A stretch of 64,000 nucleotides of DNA from JAFGUF01 sp040883315 (lineage in GTDB: Bacteria > Bacillota > Clostridia > Christensenellales > UMGS416), in the NCBI GenBank assembly GCA_040883315.1, contig JBFLKU010000007.1, forward strand, positions 1 through 64,000. Reading direction: 5' to 3'. The notes under the pieces are model-generated. The model was not told the origin of the DNA. It searched no databases and saw nothing but the letters and a program-made list of their open reading frames with translations. The position numbers were made by a program, and so were the translations under genes. Below are positions 1-7,289 of the stretch, piece after piece; the first letter of the stretch is position 1, and every line of letters starts with the position of its first letter.

Positions 1-1
1 A

Positions 2-319
2 GAAATAAATGTTTTCAGCATCGCGGCATTTCCGCTGATAATAGGAATTGGCATAGACAGCTCTATCCACCTGATACACAGGCTGAATGAGAAAAGCGAG
101 CAGACCATACCTAGCAAGGTAATGCACACTGGCAAGGCGATAATATTGACAGGGCTGACCACCATAATCGGCTTTGGCTCCCTTGGTGCTATCAACCACC
201 CGGGCATGGCAAACCTAGGCTTCGCCGTGGTGGTGGGCATAGCTATCAGTATGATATATACGCTGGTTATTATACCTGCAGGATATAGCCTGATAAAGCG
301 AAAGGACACGAAAGAATAA
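2..319 (+). CDS. MMPL/RND-family exporter, C-terminal end (partial)
   Basis: The frame is open from the left edge of the window, so only the last 105 codons are present. The segment contains the C-terminal transmembrane helices of an RND/MMPL-type exporter. The stretch IGIGIDSSIHLIHR matches the family pattern of a helix carrying polar residues (G-I-D-x-x-I-H) followed by a short loop. It is followed by the glycine-rich helices TGLTTIIGFGSLG and VVVGIAISMIYTLVIIPAG, and by a basic tail KRKDTKE. Such proteins sit in the cytoplasmic membrane and export lipids or other hydrophobic substrates using the proton gradient. The substrate cannot be told from this fragment. An ATG inside the frame at 122 is internal, because the upstream codons read as typical MMPL sequence. 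The gene converges on the reverse-strand gene that ends at 376. Confidence 0.8.
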   Translation, partial: EINVFSIAAFPLIIGIGIDSSIHLIHRLNEKSEQTIPSKVMHTGKAIILTGLTTIIGFGSLGAINHPGMANLGFAVVVGIAISMIYTLVIIPAGYSLIKRKDTKE

Positions 320-330
320 ACAATATTAAA

Positions 331-354
331 AAGGCAGCATATACATGCTGCCTT
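331..354. terminator. bidirectional rho-independent terminator
   Basis: Perfect hairpin AAGGCAGCAT-N4-ATGCTGCCTT between two converging genes. On the reverse strand it is followed by a run of five T, so it mainly ends the surface-protein operon that finishes at 376. The T-run on the forward side is weaker. Confidence 0.8.
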
Positions 355-375
355 AAATTTTAATATACTTTTTTG

Positions 376-1545
376 CTATTCGTCTGCTTTTGGCGGCTTT
401 GCGCCTTTAGCTTTGAATATTATCATGGCGGTAATAAAAGCAGCTGCCAAAGCACCTAGCAGAATGATAAGTGCAATCGCTGGGTCCATGCTGATGGAAT
501 TATCCTCCACTATCTCCGGTGTGGGAGAAGGTGTCAATGTAGGTGTTGGCTCAGGCGTGGGCGAAGGAGTTGGAGTTGCAAACAGCTCTTTTAATGCCTC
601 CATGTCCACGTTTCCTTCTGTACCGTCTATGCTCTTGGCAGACACTATATACTGCCCCGGAGCGAATATATAAATCAGCAGATTTCCGCTGTCATCTACT
701 TCCGCATTGTTCACAAATTCTACCACCGGATTGCTCAGATAGCGTCTGTATACATATATTGTGTCCTCAGGTGCGGGTGCGCTTGGCGGCATGGCGTAGG
801 TGATGGAATAAACGAACTGCTGTGCGTTATTGGGGCTGAATACAATCAGGTCGTCCGCTCGCTCGGCAGGCAGGACTTCGTAGCCTAGGTTTATGTCTTC
901 CATTCCCTTTTCAGCGCTCCCCACGGTTTTTCCATCTATAATGCACTTAAATGTGCCATAGTCTACTGTCAGTACTATGCCTTTTTCTTTTATAGCTGTG
1001 AATGCCTCGATAGGTACATTTATCTCTTTTGCATTTTCAGGGCGCATCTCCACTGTGATGCTGCCGCCTTCTTCCACTTTTTTAATCTCGCGTATTGCCA
1101 GCTCCCATGCTGTTGGAGGCGGTGGAGTAGGGGGTGTTACCACGGTGATGGTTTTGGAGCCTGAAATGCTGAATTTGCCTACTGTAGTGCCATCGAATGT
1201 GGAGCCTTGTCCTGAAACAGAAATTGTTCCTGTGGAGCCTATGGCAGCAGAGCTTGGTATAGTCACTGTTATCTTGGTAGTGGCTGTCAGGCTTTGGTTA
1301 AGACCTGTAGATGAGTCCTTGCTCCATGTCTTTGTCTGGCTTCCCAGCACTCCGCCGGATGTGGCTTTGCCCATTATGGACGATCCTGTTGCTGTTACGG
1401 TTACTGTATATGTGTATGTTCTGCCGGGGTACACTTGGCTGTTTCCAGATATGGAAACTCCCGCAAATGCAGTGCCCATTATGGCTATAGAGCCGATGAG
1501 CATAAGCAGAAATGACATTAACAGTTTACTCTTGAATTTAATCAT
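376..1545 (-). CDS. secreted, C-terminally membrane-anchored surface protein
   Basis: I do not recognise a named family. Visible are an N-terminal signal peptide (residues about 1-28, ending near GTAFA), a beta-rich Ig-like N-terminal region (about 28-140, many S/T/G/V), a PTPPPPT hinge near residue 145 and a second mixed region (about 150-310). A Pro/Thr/Ser linker (PTPSPTPEPTPT, about 325-345) follows, then a single transmembrane helix and a basic tail. This is the layout of a wall-spanning protein displayed on the outer face. The start at 1545 is preferred over the TTG five codons upstream because AAAGGG lies 6 nt before the ATG. The gene is 37 nt downstream of the LRR/caspase/dockerin gene and probably co-transcribed with it. 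A terminator follows at 331-354. Confidence 0.75.
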   Translation of the reverse strand: MIKFKSKLLMSFLLMLIGSIAIMGTAFAGVSISGNSQVYPGRTYTYTVTVTATGSSIMGKATSGGVLGSQTKTWSKDSSTGLNQSLTATTKITVTIPSSAAIGSTGTISVSGQGSTFDGTTVGKFSISGSKTITVVTPPTPPPPTAWELAIREIKKVEEGGSITVEMRPENAKEINVPIEAFTAIKEKGIVLTVDYGTFKCIIDGKTVGSAEKGMEDINLGYEVLPAERADDLIVFSPNNAQQFVYSITYAMPPSAPAPEDTIYVYRRYLSNPVVEFVNNAEVDDSGNLLIYIFAPGQYIVSAKSIDGTEGNVDMEALKELFATPTPSPTPEPTPTLTPSPTPEIVEDNSISMDPAIALIILLGALAAAFITAMIIFKAKGAKPPKADE

Positions 1546-1582
1546 TCTATTCCCTTTCAATTAATTATTTATATTTTAGTCT

Positions 1583-4500
1583 TTATTCACCGAACAATGG
1601 CAATACATCTAGAATATGCAGCCGTACTAGTGTGTAGTCTATAACGTCTATTATTCCGTCTTGGTTTACATCAGCTGCTACCAGCTTTATTCCATCCAGA
1701 TATGATAGGTCTAGTATATGCAGTCTTATTAGTGTATAGTCTACCACGTCCAATATTCCATCGGGGTTTATGTCGCCTTTTATCAATATCAGCAGCTCGT
1801 CTGCTACCTGTCCGTCTATAATCAGCTGAACATAGTATCCTGTGGATACATATACATCTCCGGTCAGTTCCTGCATGTTCACGTCAAATACCCGTACATC
1901 GCCTAATGTGTGGCTTACAGAGTCGATAATATCTTGTACTGTTGCACCGATTGGAATATCTTCATAATACAAGCGGTCTCTGTTTACTATGTAGGTTGCA
2001 GACTCTATCAGCTCATCAGCCACTGTTATCACACATTCTGCAGTGAATGCGCCGTCAACAGTTGTCACAGTGATTGTTGCTGTTCCCAATTGATGGGATG
2101 TTACCAGCCCTGCAGCGTCTACTGTGGCTATCGATTCATCGCTGGATGAATATGTGACAGCTTGATTGGTGGCATCTGCCGGCAGCACTTGTGCGTTTAG
2201 CTGCACTATGGTGTTTACCAGCAGGCTGTATTTGCTGTAGGATAGCTCCACGCCTGCAACAGGAGTGATTACTGTAATGACACATGTGTCTGTAAACCCT
2301 CCGTCATCTGTAGTGGCTGTGATGGTGGCTGTGCCCGAAGAGTGTGCCCATACCATGCCTATGGCATCTACTGTTGCCACGTCTTCGTCGCTGGATGAAT
2401 ACACAACCAGCTGATTTGTAGCATTGGTTGGGCTTATTGTAGTGGTCAGTGTGAATGTGTCACCCACTTCCACGGTCTGAGTTTCTGGCATTATTGTCAC
2501 GGATTCCACTGGGTAGCCCGACTGCACAGTGCATGTGTCTGTGTATCCGCCAGCGTCTGTTGTCACTGTGATTGTTGCATATCCTACGGAGACGCTGGTC
2601 ACTAGCCCTGTAGCGTCTACTGTGGCTATTTCCGGAGCACTAGACACATAGGATACATCTTTATTTGTGGCATTTGCAGGTGATACGACGGGCAGCAGCT
2701 GCGATGATTCGCCTATGTTCAGATGCAGTGTTTCGTCTATTGTCACGCCAGTCACAGGTACTGGTGTGTAGACTACGTGGTTTGAATTCAGAGGATAGAC
2801 CTGAACATTCTGCCGATCTATATCAGGATTGGTATTTGCATTATACCAATCTACAAATCCGTTTACTTTTGCTTCAGAATATAAAAACAATTCATTCCAA
2901 GTAAGTGTATAATCAGCATTGGCGTCTGCTAAAAGGGTTGAAAACTCTGTGTTTTCATATAGTCCGAAGCCATCATGGATTCCATAATCAAAAATCCCAA
3001 TCCAATATTCATCTCCTCCTACTTCTGTAGGAACTAAATTAGCAGCAGCAAATGGAGAGTCTGTTAATCGAACAGTTACTTCATATGATAGTTCATCACC
3101 AGAACTGGCAGTCATAACATAATATCCACCTTGATCCAGTGTTTTTGATGCTAATTGGGGTTGGCTGAATGCCGAAATTACAAGACTATTGAAGCCTTCC
3201 GGTGTATCTACAGAGCTAAATGATTTGCTGGCTGGCATATCTTTTGCAATAAATCCACCAGAATAGCAGGCATCTATCATCACTTCTTTCACGCCTGTAT
3301 GCACAGATAGTGCGCTTTCAAGATCATCAATATATATTGGTGACATGTCAGAGCCCCATAGGCATGCGCCGTATGTTCCGGTGCCCCCGTGCCCAGAGTA
3401 GCCAAAGAACAGAGTGCCGTCAGTTGGCATTGCTGTTGCCACAGCCTCTACCTTAGCCAATAGTTGTGCGGAAGTATAGTCCATATATGTATATACTGTA
3501 TAGCCTGCATATTCCAGCACGGCTTTCATGCCTATTGCATCATTTACAGGCCCGTTCAAATCGTTTGCTGTGCCCACATAGTCGGCCATGCCAAAAATAA
3601 TAGCAACTTTTTGATCAGTTATTGGTGAAACTACGGTTACTTCGCAGGTATCCGTGAAGCCGCCATCTTCTGTAGTTACTGTTATTGTGGCTGTGCCCGC
3701 TGCTACAGCTGTTACCAGTCCTGTGCTATCTACAGTTGCTACGCTTTCATCACTAGATGAATATTCCACATTTGTATTTTCTGCATCGCTAGGAGACACT
3801 TCAGCACTAAGCTGTAGCGGTTGCCCTGCAACTATTATAGTGCTTTCATGGGATAGCTCAACACCAGTTACAGGTCGAACGACATTTACAGTGCATGTAT
3901 CTGTGTGTCCGCTATCATCTGTGGTTACCGTTATTATTGCTGAGCCAACAGAATGTGCAGTGACTAATCCAGCTGAATCAACGGTTGCTACAGCTTCGTT
4001 ATCGGATGAATAGGTCACGTTTTTATTTCTAGCATTCGCAGGCAGAACGTTTTCGTCTAAATCATTTGTTTCGCCAACGTTTATTTGAAGCGTTTCAGCA
4101 GACAGCTCTACACTTGATACATTTGGATATATAGTTATTTCACATGTGTCTGTGTATCCGCCGTCTTGTGTAGTTACTGTTATTGTTGTGCTTCCTTCTG
4201 CTATAGCTGTTACCAGCCCTGAGCTATCTACAGTTGCTGCCGATTCATTGCTGGATGTATATGCTACAGTTTTATTCGTTGCGTCACTGGGTGATACTGT
4301 TTCATTTAAGTCTACAGTACCATCAGCATCAATCTCTGCTGTTTCTAAGTTTAACGTTACTCCTGTTACAGCGGTTGCAAAGACTGCTGTGTATTCGTTC
4401 GCAACATTAACCTCTGCACCTCCTGCATACTGATTATCACTTATGTCAATCCAATACAGAAAAGCACCTTCAGGTGTCGATAGGTTAAACATAGTAAAAA

Positions 4501-7090
4501 TATTATTATAAAAGGCTAAATGGCCAATAAAGGTAACTTTATTAGGAATTACTATTGAAGTAAGCTCATTTGATCTAAATGCTTCATAGCCTATATACTC
4601 TAGATTTGCTGGCAGCGTCACTTCGGTTAAAGCATTTCGAGAAAAAGCATTTTCACCAATAACTATTAGACTACTTGGCAGTTCAACAATATTTATACTA
4701 TTGTTGGAAAATGCATGCAAACCAATTTCAGTAACACCATTGGGTAAGGATACATATTCTAGTTCTTTTAATCTAAAAGCTTCTTCGCCAATCGAAGTGA
4801 TGTTTTGCCCGTCCAAAATGGAAGGAATAATTATTCTTGTTGGGGATTCGTTCAGAAAATATCCAGCGCCTGCAAAATCATAGCTAATTATTGTGCCATC
4901 AGTAACAACGACATCAGCATCTGTTAGCGTATAATTGACTTCAGCTTCATATTCCAGATATAAAACACTAACCACTTCGCCGTTATTATGGGTATTTCCA
5001 TCACTGTCACGCCAAGTTACATAGCCCTCATGTGTATTTGTGGGCAGAGTAAAAGATGTTAGTATATTGTCAGAAAAAGCAAGGCGACCTATGCTAAATA
5101 CACTATTTGGTATATCAACACTCGAAAGACTGTTGTTATTGAAGCATGCTTCTCCGATTACAGAAAGGGTATTAGAAAGAGTTACACTGGTCATTCCATT
5201 CCCTTTAAAGGCCTGTTCGCCAAGATATTTTACACTGTTCGGCAAAGCGAGGACAGTAATATTATTATTACTGAATGCATTTCCATATATAGTATCAATG
5301 CTATTTGGTATTGTTAAGCTAGAGATATTATTCATCGAAAAAACAGCATAATTGATAACTGACAAACTACTTGGCAGTTCTACAGTGGATAACGAGTTGT
5401 TGTAGAATGCATTTATTCCAATAGTACTTAATCCTTCAGGAAAAGTAACAGAAGTTAATTTACCGTTTGCAAATGCATACTCACCGATAAATATTACATT
5501 GCTGGGAATAGTTAATGTGCTAATTCGACCATTATCGAATGCATGGTCTCCTATTGTTATAAGAGAAGAAGGTAGTTCGATTTCTGACAGCAGGTTACGA
5601 TTAAATGCAGAAGTACCAATATCCTCTATAGCATTAGGCAAATCAATATATGAGATGTAATCCCCATCAAATAGGGAGTTACCTATTCCGGTTATTGTTT
5701 GTGAGTCTAGTACGGAAGGTACTATAATATGTTTTGGTGTTCCCCAACCCGAATATCTGCTGCTGTCATATGTCCAACTTATAATAACTCCATCCACAAC
5801 CTCTACATCAGCATCTGTAAAAGTGTATTCATATATGGCTGTATGTGATGTATGCACATCCGTTACTACATGTTCGCTAGGATATTTGTCACCCTCACTG
5901 GTAATCCAATATTGGAAATCAGGTTCTGATTTCATTGGCAAAGTGTATGTAGTTACTTCATTGCCAAATGCAGTGGCGCCAATATACTCTAAACTATTAG
6001 GCAATGTAACTGCACTTAAAGTGTTGCCGTAAAAAGCACTCATTCCTATGCTTTCTAATTGGCTTCCAAAAGTGATGCTGGTAAGGTCATTATTTGAAAA
6101 TGCACCTTCACCAATATCCAACAAACTATCAGGAAAAGTTAGTGTTTCGAATGCATTATATACAAATGCACGGTCACCAATTTCTTCAAGGTTACTTGAC
6201 CAAGTAATATTAGAAAGCTGATTATTAAATGCAAATGCTTCATTTCCTATTGTAATAAGAGTGTCAGGCAAATTTACCTGTGTTAATTCACAATCATAAA
6301 AAGCTCTATTATTAATGGTCTCCACTCCATATGGGATATTTATTTCTGCTAAATCATTTGATATAAAAGACTGATCTCCAATTACAATTAGTGTATCTGG
6401 CAACGTTACTCCCATCAAGTTCTGATTGGCAAATGAATAATGCCCGGTACTTGTAACAGTTTGTCCATCCAAAACTGATGGAACAATTAAATGCTGCGGA
6501 TTACTTACGCCTTTATACCCGCTGCCGTTATAATAGTAGGAGTTTATAACTCCATCCACTACCACAACATCTTGGTCAGTAACAGTATATTCGTATACAG
6601 CGTAGTATTCGCTTCCGAACTCTGTAATTAGTGCTCCGTTTGCAAAAGGATTATCTGATCTATCTGCCCAATATGCAAAATCACTATCACTTTTCATGGG
6701 GAGCTGAAATGAGGTCATTCCACCAGTGTTTAAAGCATTATTACCAATGTATTCTACATTGCTTGATAGCGATACGGTAGTTAGCATGGTGTTAAAAAAT
6801 GCGGTAGTACCAATGTAGGTAACGCTATCAGGAATTACAACACTTGTTAAAGTTATATCCCTGAAGGCAGATGAACCAATGGCTTCAACGGCTACCCCAT
6901 CTATAGTATCAGGTATGGTGATATCTCCTCCTGCACCTGAATAACCCGTTATTGTTCCTGTTGTGGTTTCGAAAACAAAGCCTTCGGGAGTAGTTATCTC
7001 CGCTGCATATGCATTTATAGCTAGTGAAAGCGAAAATGACAACAGCAATAGTAGCAATAGCAAAGCTCTTGAATGTATTTTTTTTAACAT
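1583..7090 (-). CDS. giant surface protein: BspA-type LRRs, Big2 domains, caspase-like (C14) domain, dockerin
   Basis: 1835 residues with a signal peptide (about 1-29, poly-Leu core). Residues about 30-900 are BspA/LRR_5 repeats of about 23 residues (pattern IPxSVTxIGxxAFxxNxLxxVxLP). They are broken into blocks by a recurring linker (DADVxVxDGxIxSYxYxGSGY...IIVPSVLDGQ). Three Big2 Ig-like domains follow (about 900-1155, each with VxxVxLxxxxxxLxVGxT and YSSSDESVATVDSxGLVTA). Residues about 1158-1440 form a caspase-like C14 domain with the expected His in GYSGHGG (about 1231) and Cys in DACYSGG (about 1273). Three more Big2 domains (about 1443-1690), a pre-dockerin module and a type I dockerin with two DxNxDGxxDxxD-like Ca-binding loops (about 1768-1835) complete it. 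The dockerin implies docking onto a cohesin, none of which is in the window. GAGGAT precedes the ATG. The peptidase may process itself or neighbours. The substrate is unknown. Confidence 0.85.
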   Translation of the reverse strand: MLKKIHSRALLLLLLLLSFSLSLAINAYAAEITTPEGFVFETTTGTITGYSGAGGDITIPDTIDGVAVEAIGSSAFRDITLTSVVIPDSVTYIGTTAFFNTMLTTVSLSSNVEYIGNNALNTGGMTSFQLPMKSDSDFAYWADRSDNPFANGALITEFGSEYYAVYEYTVTDQDVVVVDGVINSYYYNGSGYKGVSNPQHLIVPSVLDGQTVTSTGHYSFANQNLMGVTLPDTLIVIGDQSFISNDLAEINIPYGVETINNRAFYDCELTQVNLPDTLITIGNEAFAFNNQLSNITWSSNLEEIGDRAFVYNAFETLTFPDSLLDIGEGAFSNNDLTSITFGSQLESIGMSAFYGNTLSAVTLPNSLEYIGATAFGNEVTTYTLPMKSEPDFQYWITSEGDKYPSEHVVTDVHTSHTAIYEYTFTDADVEVVDGVIISWTYDSSRYSGWGTPKHIIVPSVLDSQTITGIGNSLFDGDYISYIDLPNAIEDIGTSAFNRNLLSEIELPSSLITIGDHAFDNGRISTLTIPSNVIFIGEYAFANGKLTSVTFPEGLSTIGINAFYNNSLSTVELPSSLSVINYAVFSMNNISSLTIPNSIDTIYGNAFSNNNITVLALPNSVKYLGEQAFKGNGMTSVTLSNTLSVIGEACFNNNSLSSVDIPNSVFSIGRLAFSDNILTSFTLPTNTHEGYVTWRDSDGNTHNNGEVVSVLYLEYEAEVNYTLTDADVVVTDGTIISYDFAGAGYFLNESPTRIIIPSILDGQNITSIGEEAFRLKELEYVSLPNGVTEIGLHAFSNNSINIVELPSSLIVIGENAFSRNALTEVTLPANLEYIGYEAFRSNELTSIVIPNKVTFIGHLAFYNNIFTMFNLSTPEGAFLYWIDISDNQYAGGAEVNVANEYTAVFATAVTGVTLNLETAEIDADGTVDLNETVSPSDATNKTVAYTSSNESAATVDSSGLVTAIAEGSTTITVTTQDGGYTDTCEITIYPNVSSVELSAETLQINVGETNDLDENVLPANARNKNVTYSSDNEAVATVDSAGLVTAHSVGSAIITVTTDDSGHTDTCTVNVVRPVTGVELSHESTIIVAGQPLQLSAEVSPSDAENTNVEYSSSDESVATVDSTGLVTAVAAGTATITVTTEDGGFTDTCEVTVVSPITDQKVAIIFGMADYVGTANDLNGPVNDAIGMKAVLEYAGYTVYTYMDYTSAQLLAKVEAVATAMPTDGTLFFGYSGHGGTGTYGACLWGSDMSPIYIDDLESALSVHTGVKEVMIDACYSGGFIAKDMPASKSFSSVDTPEGFNSLVISAFSQPQLASKTLDQGGYYVMTASSGDELSYEVTVRLTDSPFAAANLVPTEVGGDEYWIGIFDYGIHDGFGLYENTEFSTLLADANADYTLTWNELFLYSEAKVNGFVDWYNANTNPDIDRQNVQVYPLNSNHVVYTPVPVTGVTIDETLHLNIGESSQLLPVVSPANATNKDVSYVSSAPEIATVDATGLVTSVSVGYATITVTTDAGGYTDTCTVQSGYPVESVTIMPETQTVEVGDTFTLTTTISPTNATNQLVVYSSSDEDVATVDAIGMVWAHSSGTATITATTDDGGFTDTCVITVITPVAGVELSYSKYSLLVNTIVQLNAQVLPADATNQAVTYSSSDESIATVDAAGLVTSHQLGTATITVTTVDGAFTAECVITVADELIESATYIVNRDRLYYEDIPIGATVQDIIDSVSHTLGDVRVFDVNMQELTGDVYVSTGYYVQLIIDGQVADELLILIKGDINPDGILDVVDYTLIRLHILDLSYLDGIKLVAADVNQDGIIDVIDYTLVRLHILDVLPLFGE

Positions 7091-7137
7091 ATCTATCCTC
7101 TTATCTATACAATATCTTCTGTGGAAATTACAGTGAC

Positions 7138-7143
7138 ATTATA
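7138..7143 (-). promoter_or_regulatory. extended -10 promoter of the LRR/caspase/dockerin gene
   Basis: On the reverse strand the sequence reads TGGTATAAT, a consensus -10 with the TG extension, about 50 nt before the start codon at 7090. No good -35 is visible at 17 nt. It lies in the 199-nt gap between the two dockerin genes, so the downstream gene can be expressed independently. Confidence 0.5.
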
Positions 7144-7289
7144 CCATAATTTATATAGTGAATATAGCATTTATATTCAATGTATCTTCAATAATCAAAA
7201 AATGCACATTAGGAGCTCTATATCAGTCTTTTAGGGAATATATACTATATTAAAAAATACTAAAGAACACTAAGTAATATATCTATCCA

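Noticed and set aside
3654..4433. Long forward frames opposite the Big2 domains.
   Set aside because: They mirror the repeated Ser/Thr/Val-rich Big2 coding sequence and have no ribosome sites.
4500..6900. Regularly spaced repeated DNA that could suggest a CRISPR-like array.
   Set aside because: The repeats are about 69 bp, coding and variable, and translate as LRR_5 units. There are no identical repeats with unique spacers.
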